This document shows, piece by piece, positions 1 through 6,285 of a stretch of 7,237 nucleotides of DNA (positions are counted from its first letter, which is position 1; each line of letters opens with the position of its first letter). The DNA is from Calditrichota bacterium (GTDB taxonomy: Bacteria > Electryoneota > RPQS01): positions 1-7,237 of the forward strand of contig JAGVEU010000157.1 of assembly GCA_020057985.1 (NCBI GenBank). The letters run 5' to 3'. The translations under genes were made by a program, and so were the position numbers. The notes under the pieces are model-generated. The model made no database searches. It had not been told where the DNA came from and was given only the letters and a program-made list of their open reading frames with translations.

Positions 1-437
1 CCGATAGCAAGGTTGAGCCTGCGCTTCATTCCGCCGGAGAACGTCTTAACACGACGGTCGCCATGAGCCGTGAGTTCGACAAGATCGAACAGAATGTCCA
101 TCCGCTCCTTCAATTGGCGACCGTTCAGACCCAACACGGAGCCAAAGACCTCGAGATTGCGGCGAGCGGTCAGCATGTCATAGAGCGCGATGTCCTGTGG
201 CACAACTCCCAAGACCGGCGATTTTCGCCATTCAGAGAGATCCTTTCCGAGGAGCATGATTGTTCCAGAGGTGGGAGGAAGAATGCCGGATAGGATTCGC
301 AGCATCGTGGTCTTGCCGGCTCCGTTAGGGCCAAGCAGACCGTAAAATTCCCCCTCGCGGATTTCAAGAGTTACCCCGCGAAGCGCCTCAACATCGCCGA
401 ACTTCTTAGTGACATCTCTTACAGAAACGGCGATCAT
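1..437 (-). CDS. ABC transporter ATP-binding protein, C-terminus cut by the window edge
   Basis: This is the nucleotide-binding subunit of an ABC transporter; 145 codons are visible and the frame is open at base 1. Residues 36-43 are the Walker A loop GPNGAGKT, Q81 lies in the Q-loop (VVPQD), and residues 133-138 are the signature FSGGMK. Walker B and the H-loop would lie outside the window. The sequence resembles the CcmA/NatA-type ATPases of drug, sodium or gliding-type exporters, whose permease is usually the next gene; that would be off the left edge. The substrate cannot be told. The ATG at 437 overlaps the rsmD stop (ATGA, 4 bp), which supports both the start and translational coupling to rsmD. 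The family is clear; the transport role is inferred. Confidence 0.95.
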   Translation of the reverse strand, partial: MIAVSVRDVTKKFGDVEALRGVTLEIREGEFYGLLGPNGAGKTTMLRILSGILPPTSGTIMLLGKDLSEWRKSPVLGVVPQDIALYDMLTARRNLEVFGSVLGLNGRQLKERMDILFDLVELTAHGDRRVKTFSGGMKRRLNLAI

Positions 438-973
438 GGATGATCCCAAATGCTAACCGTTGTTTCTCCAAAGACCCGTGATTTCCGCAGAGTGAGTTCT
501 GCGAATTCCGGAGGCGCATGATGTTTGGAATGCTCAAAGACAAGAATACTACTGCGAGTCATGATGCGGGCATCGAGAATGGCCTGAATCACAGGGCCGG
601 GGGAAACGGACTCATAGGGCGGATCGACAAAGACAAGATCATACTCTTGTTGTTCACGCTCGGCGCGATGCAGAAAATGCGCCACCTCCTCGCGAAATAC
701 TGTGGCTTGTGTTTCCAGATGGTAGTGCGCGATTGCTTTGGTAACTCGCCGTTCCGCCTCGCGGGAACTATCCACGAACACCGCAGTCAGCGAGCCACGT
801 CGAAGCGCCATGATTCCATAGGAGCCGACTCCCGAGAATAGATCCAGCACAAAGCGACGTTGAACTTCCGTTTGAAGAATGTCGAAAACAGACTCGAGGG
901 TGCGGGCAGCCGTCGGTCGGATCTCGGGATGAGTCTTGGCTCGGCGGGAGCCTGATGAGAGACGTACTGCCAT
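434..973 (-). CDS. rsmD: 16S rRNA (guanine966-N2)-methyltransferase RsmD
   Basis: RsmD transfers a methyl group from S-adenosylmethionine to N2 of G966 in 16S rRNA during 30S assembly. From the ATG at 973 the protein has 179 residues, a normal family length. It opens with the typical RLSSGSRR stretch followed by RPT (residues 19-21). The SAM-binding motif is LDLFSGVG (43-50) and the catalytic motif is DPPY (117-120) after DLVFV, as in N2-guanine methyltransferases. The frame stays open upstream to a TTG at 1063, but that extension overlaps a hairpin region and does not look like RsmD. The ATG at 973 has no Shine-Dalgarno sequence; a strong one lies 50 bases upstream in another frame (see findings). 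The TGA stop overlaps the next gene's ATG. Function is secure; the start is uncertain. Confidence 0.93.
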   Translation of the reverse strand: MAVRLSSGSRRAKTHPEIRPTAARTLESVFDILQTEVQRRFVLDLFSGVGSYGIMALRRGSLTAVFVDSSREAERRVTKAIAHYHLETQATVFREEVAHFLHRAEREQQEYDLVFVDPPYESVSPGPVIQAILDARIMTRSSILVFEHSKHHAPPEFAELTLRKSRVFGETTVSIWDHP

Positions 974-1057
974 GCGGGGGAGGGTTTGGTGAATGAATGT
1001 CCTGCGGGGCTTATATTTTTCATGACTCGCCTCCGTAGAACTTGTCCTGAAATAACA

Positions 1058-1098
1058 TCGCAACTCGCGGAGCAGGGTTGCGAGGGCTTAACCCTGCT
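1058..1098 (-). other. Two competing stem-loops between the ComEA-like gene and rsmD
   Basis: Bases 1071-1079 (AGCAGGGTT) and 1090-1098 (AACCCTGCT) are perfect inverted copies around a 10-base loop, and one more G-C pair (1070-1099) extends the stem to 10 bp. Bases 1058-1064 (TCGCAAC) and 1077-1083 (GTTGCGA) form a second perfect 7-bp pair. The two stems share bases 1077-1079, so an RNA can form only one at a time. No T-run follows on the minus strand, so this is not a standard intrinsic terminator. It starts 7 bases after the ComEA-like stop. Roles in mRNA processing, attenuation or as a dispersed repeat are possible but inferred. Confidence 0.6.
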
Positions 1099-1104
1099 CG
1101 GCGG

Positions 1105-1533
1105 TCATTCGGGCAAGAGAATTTTGTTCGGTGGATTGGCCACGCACCGCTCACGAATGGATTCGAGTCGCTTGGGGCCAATGCCGTTGACTTTATCGAG
1201 ATCATCTACAGTGCGAAACGAGCCATGCTGATCTCTATATTTGACAATGTTGGCTGCAAGCACGGGACCAATGCCGCTAAGTTTCTCGAATTGCGCGGCG
1301 GTTGCGACGTTGATGTCAATTGGAGCATCCGTAGCAACCAAACGCAGATGCATGATGGAATCGGCGAGGCTCTTGAACGACGCTTGGTCTGATTCACTGG
1401 CAGTCACTGACACCGGGAACTCTGCTCGCTCGGGCGATAGACTGCGGACAATGTTGATTCCGCCGCCGATCACAAACGCGGCAGCAAGTATCCAGAGTGT
1501 GGTCTTCTGCGAGAATGAGACCTGCCAAATCAT
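1105..1533 (-). CDS. ComEA-like membrane-anchored helix-hairpin-helix protein
   Basis: This 142-residue protein has a single N-terminal membrane segment (about residues 10-29), an extracytoplasmic linker (30-70) and a C-terminal double helix-hairpin-helix domain (about 72-131). The domain starts with [18 protein letters not shown], the ComEA hallmark, and GIGP recurs at 87-90 and 117-120, the hairpins that bind the DNA backbone. ComEA proteins bind incoming double-stranded DNA outside the membrane during natural transformation. Many bacteria carry short ComEA-like proteins without a complete competence system, and no other competence gene is visible, so a DNA-uptake role is not proven. Its ATG overlaps the dnaJ TGA (ATGA, 4 bp), so it is probably translated together with dnaJ, an unusual partner. 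The family is clear; the biological role is uncertain. Confidence 0.87.
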   Translation of the reverse strand: MIWQVSFSQKTTLWILAAAFVIGGGINIVRSLSPERAEFPVSVTASESDQASFKSLADSIMHLRLVATDAPIDINVATAAQFEKLSGIGPVLAANIVKYRDQHGSFRTVDDLDKVNGIGPKRLESIRERCVANPPNKILLPE

Positions 1534-2678
1534 GAGCCGAAGGCTTCCTTCATCTTGTCGAAGAATCCTTTGTCCCCCTCAATTCCCTTGAAATTGTCAC
1601 TGCGTTTAAGTTCCTCGAAAAGCTGCTTTTCGCGTGTTGTGAGCTTGCCCGGAACGTGCAGTTTGATCTCCACCATCTGATCACCGGTCTTGTAGCCATT
1701 GAGGGACTTGAGTCCCTTGCCGCGCATTCGCAGGACCTTTCCGGGCTGAGTTCCCGGATCAATCGTAAGCCGCGCTCGACCGGTGAGCGTGGGAATTTCC
1801 ACTTCGTCGCCAAGCACGATTTGCGGAATCGTGAGAAAAAGAGACAAGAAGATATTATCACCGTCGCGAACGAAAAACTCGTGCGTTTTTTCCTCGATCA
1901 TGACAATGAGATCACCATTGGGGCCGCCGCGCGGACCGCAGTTGCCTTCACCGCGCAGGGTTAGGTAGTTGCCATTGGCCACTCCGGCGGGGATGTCTAC
2001 AGAAAGGACAGTCTCCTCGCGAATGCGGCCATCACCACTGCACCGCGCACAAGGATCGCCCACCGTTGTACCCTCGCCATGACATTGCGGACAGGCTTGG
2101 ATGTTGACAAACTGTCCGAACATTGAGCGTGAAACCTGCCGAACTTGTCCTTGCCCCTTGCAGGTTTGGCAGGTGCTGCGCGAGGTTCCTTTCTTCGCGC
2201 CGCTTCCTCCGCACTCAGAACAGGGACGATAACGCTTCACCTTGATCTTTTTACTGATACCCGTTGCGATTTCCTCGAGCGTCAACTTCAGAGAGATCTG
2301 TAAGTCCGTGCCGCGTGTGCGTGTTGGGCCGCCGCGAGTTTGACCTCCGAACATGGAACCGGAGAAGAAGCCGCCTTCCATGAATTGACGAAGGGCGTCG
2401 GAGAGATCGAACTCGAACCCGCCATACCCCGGTCCTTGCTGCGCGCCCGGACTGGTGGCAGCATGGCCAAAACGATCGTATTTGGCGCGCTTATCTGTGT
2501 CACTGAGGACAGCGTAAGCCTCGCCGACTTCCTTGAACTTGGCTTCTGCCCCGGCATCACCTTTGTTGCGGTCGGGATGGTACTGCATTGCCAGTTTGCG
2601 GTAAGCCTTCTTGATGGCTTCACCGTCGGCGTTGCGCTCGACTCCGAGCATATCATAGTAATCGCGTTTGTTGGACAT
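1530..2678 (-). CDS. dnaJ: Chaperone protein DnaJ (type I Hsp40)
   Basis: DnaJ binds unfolded clients, delivers them to DnaK and stimulates DnaK ATP hydrolysis in the cytoplasm. The domain order is that of a complete type I protein: J domain (about 4-70) with the HPD triad at 34-36, a Gly/Phe-rich linker (about 76-120), a zinc-binding domain with four CxxCxGxG modules at 153-160, 170-177, 196-203 and 210-217 ([32 protein letters not shown]), then the C-terminal substrate-binding and dimerisation region. Length is 382 residues. The ATG at 2678 gives [13 protein letters not shown], the usual DnaJ beginning; a GTG directly before it (2681) would add one residue. The start overlaps the grpE stop (TGATG), so the two are coupled. 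dnaK does not lie between grpE and dnaJ. Confidence 0.99.
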   Translation of the reverse strand: MSNKRDYYDMLGVERNADGEAIKKAYRKLAMQYHPDRNKGDAGAEAKFKEVGEAYAVLSDTDKRAKYDRFGHAATSPGAQQGPGYGGFEFDLSDALRQFMEGGFFSGSMFGGQTRGGPTRTRGTDLQISLKLTLEEIATGISKKIKVKRYRPCSECGGSGAKKGTSRSTCQTCKGQGQVRQVSRSMFGQFVNIQACPQCHGEGTTVGDPCARCSGDGRIREETVLSVDIPAGVANGNYLTLRGEGNCGPRGGPNGDLIVMIEEKTHEFFVRDGDNIFLSLFLTIPQIVLGDEVEIPTLTGRARLTIDPGTQPGKVLRMRGKGLKSLNGYKTGDQMVEIKLHVPGKLTTREKQLFEELKRSDNFKGIEGDKGFFDKMKEAFGS

Positions 2679-3229
2679 CACGCGCTCTCAGTTTCCGGTT
2701 TTAGCTTTTCCGAGACAATGACCTGAGCGTGTCGAATGACTCGGTCTCCCATTGTGTATCCGGCCGTAATGACCTCAAGCACCGTTCCCGGCGGGAAATC
2801 CTGAGTGGGTCTCATGAGTAACGCGTCATGCTCGTTTGGATCAAAGGCTTTGCCGCGCACGTCCATGATTTTCACATTGCGTGTCTCGAAAAACGTCCAC
2901 AGCTTGCCGCGAATGAGTTCCACTCCTTTGCGATACGGGTCATCTGCCGTTGGAATATTGGATAACAGGCGGTCGAAATCGTCCATGATCGGCAAGAGCG
3001 ACACGATCAGCGACTCAGAAATAATCTGGCCGAGCAGATCATTTTCCTGTCGCGTGCGCTTGCGAAAATTCTCAAACTCAGCGAGCTTGCGGACGTATTT
3101 GTCGCGCCACTCTGATGCTTCGGCCTTGGCGATTTCCTCGGCAGAGGCTTCAGACTGAGGTTCTGCGACTTGCGGTTCAGAAGGTGTCGGTTCAGTTTCA
3201 GTGGATTCGAGTTTTTCTTCGTCGGTCAT
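2678..3229 (-). CDS. grpE: Nucleotide exchange factor GrpE
   Basis: GrpE is the dimeric co-chaperone that releases ADP from DnaK. From the ATG at 3229 the protein has 183 residues: an acidic, Glu/Pro/Ser-rich N-terminus (1-40), a long helix/coiled-coil segment (about 40-75, with [18 protein letters not shown]), and the C-terminal beta domain carrying the family signature [10 protein letters not shown] and [20 protein letters not shown]. The frame continues upstream to a GTG at 3307, but those 26 codons translate the G/C-rich repeat (FPPCKGG) and are very unlikely to be part of GrpE. No clear Shine-Dalgarno sequence precedes the ATG; the leader is A-rich. The gene follows hrcA after 109 bases and overlaps dnaJ by one base. 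Function is certain. Confidence 0.98.
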   Translation of the reverse strand: MTDEEKLESTETEPTPSEPQVAEPQSEASAEEIAKAEASEWRDKYVRKLAEFENFRKRTRQENDLLGQIISESLIVSLLPIMDDFDRLLSNIPTADDPYRKGVELIRGKLWTFFETRNVKIMDVRGKAFDPNEHDALLMRPTQDFPPGTVLEVITAGYTMGDRVIRHAQVIVSEKLKPETESA

Positions 3230-3258
3230 ATTTTCGTTTTGGTATTGATTGCCTCTTA

Positions 3259-3316
3259 CCCCCCTTAATCCCCCCTTGCAAGGGGGGAAATCAGCAGAAG
3301 AGCGCACATCCGTGCG
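3259..3316. repeat. C6/G6 palindromic repeat plus small hairpin between hrcA and grpE
   Basis: A perfect 18-bp palindrome, CCCCCCTTGCAAGGGGGG, lies at 3270-3287. A direct copy of its CCCCCCTT arm lies at 3259-3266. A second hairpin follows: CGCAC (3303-3307) and GTGCG (3312-3316) around a 4-base loop. The composition is unlike the flanking coding DNA. It resembles dispersed intergenic repeats seen in several bacterial groups, which often produce spurious FPPCKGG-type peptides (from memory). No T-run follows, so it is not a clear terminator; it may modulate or process the hrcA-grpE transcript. Confidence 0.75.
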
Positions 3317-3338
3317 GCGCTACATTCGGAGGAGTCTG

Positions 3339-4376
3339 CTATCCGGTGCCGAGGTGGCGGTTGATAGTTTTGGTCATGAACTCCACTAAGCTCAGCATTT
3401 TGGAGTAGTCCATTCGTGTTGGGCCGATGACTCCAATCTTGCCCTTTGCGGAAGGAGACGTGTATCTGCTCGTGAGTACAGACAGGCTCTTGGCGCGCAG
3501 TTCTGAATTTTCGCTGCCGATGGAGATGGTCACCGGTGTATCGTCAGATTGACCTTGCAGAAGATGGATTACGATGTCCTTATCTTCGATCAACTCGATG
3601 ATTCCGCGCATGGATGCGGGATTCGAGAACTCCGGCTGGGCAATCATTTCCGCGCGTCCGCCAATCTTCACCTCTTCGTGATCCGAGAAGGTAAAAAGTC
3701 GTTCGGCGGAATCTACGATGAACCTGACGAGTCCGGGATGCACTTGCGGCATGTTGGCAATTCGCTCGCCGATTTCTGTGCGAACTTGCGCAAGTTTCAA
3801 GCCTGTCAGTCTGCGGCTCAAATAGTCCGCCATTTCCTTGAGTTGATATTCCGGCAGCGATTGCTCGAGTTCCACCATGATCGTTTTCATGGGCCCGGAC
3901 TCAATGGTGATTATCATGAGCACCCGATTCTCGGCCATCCGGACAAGATCAATCCGGTGCAGAGTGCCTTCATCAAACGGCGGCACCATGACAATAGACA
4001 GCAACTTCGAGGCGGAAGAAAGCACTCGTGCCGTCACCGCCATGATCTCATCAAGCTCTTGTGAGACTCCCTCAAACTCGCGCTCGATAGCCTCACGTTC
4101 ACTCTGAGATAGTTCGCTGGCTTGCATCAAGCCGTTCACATACATTCGATAGCCGAGGTCGGAAGGCACGCGACCGGCGGAAGTATGCGGATGACAGAGC
4201 AAACCCATCTCCTCCAGATCCGCCATCACGTTGCGAATTGAAGCGGGCGATAGATTTAGTCCCTGCTTGCGAGCGAGCTGGCGTGATCCGACGGGGTTCG
4301 CGGTCAGGACAAAATGTTGAACAACAAAGCGCAAGATTTCCTGCTCGCGGCTTGTCAGTGGCGGCGTGTTTTTCAC
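3339..4376 (-). CDS. hrcA: Heat-inducible transcription repressor HrcA
   Basis: HrcA is the dimeric repressor that, in the known family, binds the CIRCE operator of groESL and dnaK-type operons and is kept active by GroEL. The protein has 345 residues, the normal size. An N-terminal winged-helix domain (about 7-80) carries LTSREQEILRFVVQHF, NPVGSRQLARK (27-37), SPASIRNVMADLEEMGLL (43-60) and HTSAGRVPSDLGYRMYV (64-80), all typical of HrcA; the remainder is the GAF-like dimerisation region, ending in the expected tail. The start is a GTG at 4376. An in-frame TGA at 4394-4392 bars any longer form. There is no Shine-Dalgarno sequence, and the best promoter puts the transcript start only a few bases upstream, so the mRNA may be leaderless. 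It heads the hrcA-grpE-dnaJ block. No CIRCE dyad was found, so autoregulation is not evident. Confidence 0.98.
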   Translation of the reverse strand: MKNTPPLTSREQEILRFVVQHFVLTANPVGSRQLARKQGLNLSPASIRNVMADLEEMGLLCHPHTSAGRVPSDLGYRMYVNGLMQASELSQSEREAIEREFEGVSQELDEIMAVTARVLSSASKLLSIVMVPPFDEGTLHRIDLVRMAENRVLMIITIESGPMKTIMVELEQSLPEYQLKEMADYLSRRLTGLKLAQVRTEIGERIANMPQVHPGLVRFIVDSAERLFTFSDHEEVKIGGRAEMIAQPEFSNPASMRGIIELIEDKDIVIHLLQGQSDDTPVTISIGSENSELRAKSLSVLTSRYTSPSAKGKIGVIGPTRMDYSKMLSLVEFMTKTINRHLGTG

Positions 4377-4384
4377 AATCTTAA

Positions 4385-4413
4385 AAGTTACTCATTTTCA
4401 GGCGGATTGTCAA
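4385..4413 (-). promoter_or_regulatory. Predicted sigma70-type promoter of hrcA
   Basis: A consensus -35 box TTGACA (4413-4408) is separated by 17 bases from a -10-like TAACTT (4390-4385), which matches three of six consensus bases. Initiation would be expected near 4378, only about two bases before the GTG start of hrcA. The perfect -35 box and ideal spacing make this the best promoter in the gap. It is a sequence match only, not evidence of transcription. Confidence 0.6.
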
Positions 4414-4422
4414 GCCTCTTCA

Positions 4423-4434
4423 ATTTACGTAAAT
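4423..4434. promoter_or_regulatory. Perfect 12-bp palindrome upstream of the hrcA promoter
   Basis: ATTTACGTAAAT reads identically on both strands. It ends 9 bases upstream of the predicted -35 box, a position typical for an activator or an upstream operator. It does not match CIRCE, so HrcA is not the obvious ligand. Function is inferred from symmetry and position alone. Confidence 0.45.
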
Positions 4435-4460
4435 CTAATAATGTCTGGGGCTTACAGAAC

Positions 4461-4511
4461 TTGAAGTCCCTTTACTCGTGTCTGATTAAGACATCGACGA
4501 AGGGAGTTAAA
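4461..4511. other. 51-bp symmetric stem-loop (element 1) upstream of hrcA
   Basis: Nested inverted repeats are all centred on base 4486. The outer arms 4461-4472 and 4500-4511 match at 10 of 12 positions, and the inner arms TGTCT (4479-4483) and AGACA (4489-4493) are perfect around a 5-base loop. An alternative register pairs CCCT-TCGT with ACGA-AGGG and leaves a 4-base bulge. No T-run follows on either strand, so a terminator is unlikely. It shares stem sequence with the element at 4545-4576. Confidence 0.6.
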
Positions 4512-4544
4512 ACTAATGAAAACTTGCAGTTGCGCACTTAATCA

Positions 4545-4576
4545 CCCCTTTGTCGTGGAAAACGCCTTACGAGGGG
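4545..4576. other. Stem-loop (element 2) related to element 1
   Basis: CCCC (4545-4548), a 4-base bulge, TCGT (4553-4556), a 12-base loop, then ACGA (4569-4572) and GGGG (4573-4576) can form a bulged hairpin. The right arm and its flank, ACGAGGGGAGTT (4569-4580), match 11 of 12 bases of ACGAAGGGAGTT at 4497-4508 in element 1, and the left arms are also similar. The two elements look like diverged tandem copies 72 bases apart. Confidence 0.5.
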
Positions 4577-4636
4577 AGTTGGTTCCGACTGCGGGCACAT
4601 TTTGATCTGGAGGAGTAAGATCGGTTCTGCACACAA

Positions 4637-4665
4637 CCCCCCTACCTCCCAAGCAAGTTGGGGGG
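4637..4665. repeat. C6/G6 hairpin repeat just downstream of ftsX
   Basis: CCCCCC (4637-4642) and GGGGGG (4660-4665) bound a segment in which CCTCCCAA (4645-4652) pairs with TTGGGGGG (4658-4665) at 7 of 8 positions around a 5-base loop. It begins 8 bases after the ftsX stop in transcription order. It could act as a 3'-end or transcript-stabilising hairpin, but no T-run follows on the minus strand. Layout and composition match the repeat between hrcA and grpE, so both probably belong to one dispersed family. Confidence 0.65.
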
Positions 4666-4673
4666 TGATGACA

Positions 4674-5525
4674 TTAGAAACGGAATGAACGGCGGGGGGA
4701 GAATAAACCTGCGAGCACAGATAGGGCGATAGATAGCAGGCAAATCGAAAGGTAAAACCAGATGGGGAAGGAAATGGTATGCAGCAACAGCCAGCTCAAA
4801 CCAACCGTCGAGAGCAGCAGAATTCCGCAGGCAAGAATTCCCCCGGTGATTCCGACGATCAGTTCGTGCGAGAGCAATGCAAGGTTCAAGGTTGCCTGCG
4901 ACATGCCGAACAAACTGAGAAATTCCCATGACTCCATGCGATTCCGAACCTGAGCGCGCAGGCACAGCCCGACGAGTCCAACTGCGATCAGAGCGAAAAC
5001 GAAAGCGGCAATTCCAAGATTTCCGGTCAGCCTATCCATGAGCCTTGAAATTTCTCCCCATAACTTTTTCGGATAGGCTACTGTACTGACACCTTCCCAT
5101 TGCCTTGCGGCTTCCGTCAGACTGTCAAGCACAGATTGATCAGCAAATCCGAATTGCACCCTGATAATAGGCGGAAAGGGATTCGATCCGAAAAGAGCAC
5201 GCAAGTCTTCGCCCGTCTCGTGTTGAATCTCATCAAGCAGCTTTTCCGCCGGAACATACTGCACAAATTCAGCTCCCGGCCATTGCTCGGCATGGGTTAT
5301 AATTTCTGTGCGATCGTGTTCTGAGAGTCCCGCGACAAGCTCGATTTCGACAGACAAACCGGACATGAGTTCCCCCTCAAGCCCGCGCAGGAGATAGATG
5401 GCTCCAAATAACCCGCCGAGCACAACCGTTCCGAGCGCAAGCAGACCCACGGCAAGGATGGTGAGAGTTGGCCGGGAGCGCAGTGTGCCAAGACCGAGTT
5501 TGAAAGCGAGGTGCAAGGTTCTCAT
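4674..5525 (-). CDS. ftsX: Cell-division ABC permease FtsX
   Basis: FtsX is the membrane subunit of FtsEX, which in studied bacteria transmits FtsE ATP hydrolysis across the membrane to activate peptidoglycan hydrolases or their adaptors at the septum. The protein has 283 residues and the FtsX layout: a short cytoplasmic N-terminus, TM1 (about 20-46), a large extracytoplasmic domain (about 47-167) containing SNPFPPIIRVQ (113-123), similar to the conserved FtsX segment, then TM2-TM4 (about 168-190, 220-246, 253-276) and a short basic tail. RNRMESWEFLSLFGMS before TM3 is the cytoplasmic coupling region. The ATG at 5525 follows the ftsE stop by 27 bases, with a modest purine-rich AGAGCGAAG just before it. 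The family is clear from topology, motif and the ftsE neighbour; the hydrolase partner is unknown. Confidence 0.92.
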   Translation of the reverse strand: MRTLHLAFKLGLGTLRSRPTLTILAVGLLALGTVVLGGLFGAIYLLRGLEGELMSGLSVEIELVAGLSEHDRTEIITHAEQWPGAEFVQYVPAEKLLDEIQHETGEDLRALFGSNPFPPIIRVQFGFADQSVLDSLTEAARQWEGVSTVAYPKKLWGEISRLMDRLTGNLGIAAFVFALIAVGLVGLCLRAQVRNRMESWEFLSLFGMSQATLNLALLSHELIVGITGGILACGILLLSTVGLSWLLLHTISFPIWFYLSICLLSIALSVLAGLFSPRRSFRF

Positions 5526-5552
5526 CTTCGCTCTACTGTCCGCAATGCATTC

Positions 5553-6218
5553 TCATTCTGAAAGTCTGCCATTTTCAAGTTTATAGCGACAGGCTTTTTC
5601 GGCAAGTCCGGTCTCACGATGTGTCGTAATGAGAATGGTCATACCCCGTTGATGAGCGGTACACAGCAACTCCTCAGCCTCAGCGGCAGAATCAGGATCA
5701 AGGTGGGCAAACGGCTCGTCGGCAAGCAGCAGCAAAGGTTGATGAATGAGTGCGCGGGCGATCTGCAAACGAGTCTGCTCACCGCCGGAAAGGTCTTGCG
5801 GCTTCTTGCGGGCATGAGCAAGCAGCCCCACATCCATCAAGGCGCGAGTACCTTTGGCACGGCATTCCCGTGCAGGCAAACCGGCAATGGCAAGTGGAAG
5901 AGCAACATTGGAAAGCACACTCTCCTGAGGCAGAAAACGCGGAGCCTGAAAAACGATTCCAACGCTGCGACGCAGACGAGTAAGTGATGAAGACTCCAAG
6001 ACCGGAAGCATGGTTCCCGCCACAATGCCCTGACCGCGAGTGATGGGTTGAGCGGCCATCAGTACTCGGATGAGGGTGCTCTTCCCCGCTCCGCTCGCTC
6101 CTTCAATTAGAACGAGATCACCCTTGCCGATGCTCAGAGAGAGATCGGACAGCACAACCCGATTCGGGTAGCCGGAAGTGATGCGATTTAGTTCAGCGAC
6201 AGTGGCGGACATGATCAT
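5553..6218 (-). CDS. ftsE: Cell-division ABC ATPase FtsE
   Basis: FtsE is the cytoplasmic ATPase of FtsEX. All catalytic motifs are present in 221 residues: Walker A GASGAGKST (40-48), Q-loop glutamine 91 in GIVFQAPRFL, signature LSGGEQTR (143-150), Walker B LLLLADEP (162-169), D-loop HLD (172-174) and switch histidine 200 in ITTHRE. The single-domain length and FQAPRFLPQESVLSNVALPL segment fit the FtsE/LolD/MacB group, and the FtsX-type permease directly downstream identifies it as FtsE. The frame offers ATG at 6218 and at 6212; the first is used here, but MSATVAELN from 6212 is equally plausible. A weak GAGAA lies upstream. A TATAAT box about 70 bases upstream may start the ftsEX transcript. 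Confidence 0.92.
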   Translation of the reverse strand: MIMSATVAELNRITSGYPNRVVLSDLSLSIGKGDLVLIEGASGAGKSTLIRVLMAAQPITRGQGIVAGTMLPVLESSSLTRLRRSVGIVFQAPRFLPQESVLSNVALPLAIAGLPARECRAKGTRALMDVGLLAHARKKPQDLSGGEQTRLQIARALIHQPLLLLADEPFAHLDPDSAAEAEELLCTAHQRGMTILITTHRETGLAEKACRYKLENGRLSE

Positions 6219-6285
6219 TCATTCTCAAATTTACCGGTACAGCACAAACAACCAGCGCAGTTCGTGGCTCCATTTTCCTTTACCG

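Larger units (their letters stand above)
4377..4673. other. Gene-free interval between ftsX and hrcA
   Basis: No credible protein gene is present; the plus-strand reading frame at 4314-4541 starts inside hrcA and has no recognisable features. In transcription order the interval holds a C6/G6 hairpin just after ftsX, a GATCT/AGATC inverted repeat around 4604-4622, two related stem-loops (4545-4576 and 4461-4511), a 12-bp palindrome and the hrcA promoter. I saw no tRNA, tmRNA or SRP RNA core sequence. A small RNA or structured leader cannot be excluded. Confidence 0.7.

Noticed and set aside
518..841. 107-codon plus-strand reading frame opposite rsmD
   Set aside because: It is a shadow of a well-supported gene, with no domain and no context.
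974..1063. TTG at 1063 as the rsmD start
   Set aside because: It lies inside a hairpin region, has no Shine-Dalgarno sequence, and the 30 added residues do not resemble RsmD.
3230..3307. Extension of grpE to a GTG at 3307
   Set aside because: The added residues (FPPCKGG type) are a translation of the G/C-rich palindromic repeat, and the ATG at 3229 gives a normal GrpE length and acidic N-terminus.
3549..4064. 171-codon plus-strand reading frame opposite hrcA
   Set aside because: It is wholly antisense to a certain gene, has no recognisable domain and no suitable ribosome binding site; long antisense frames are common in such coding DNA.
4637..4665. Intrinsic terminator after ftsX
   Set aside because: The hairpin is plausible but the minus strand continues TTGTGTGC rather than a T-run, so I list it as a repeat.
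4377..4673. A CIRCE operator upstream of hrcA
   Set aside because: No TTAGCACTC/GAGTGCTAA dyad or close variant is present; GCACTC- and GAGTGC-like words elsewhere in the window are unpaired and inside genes.
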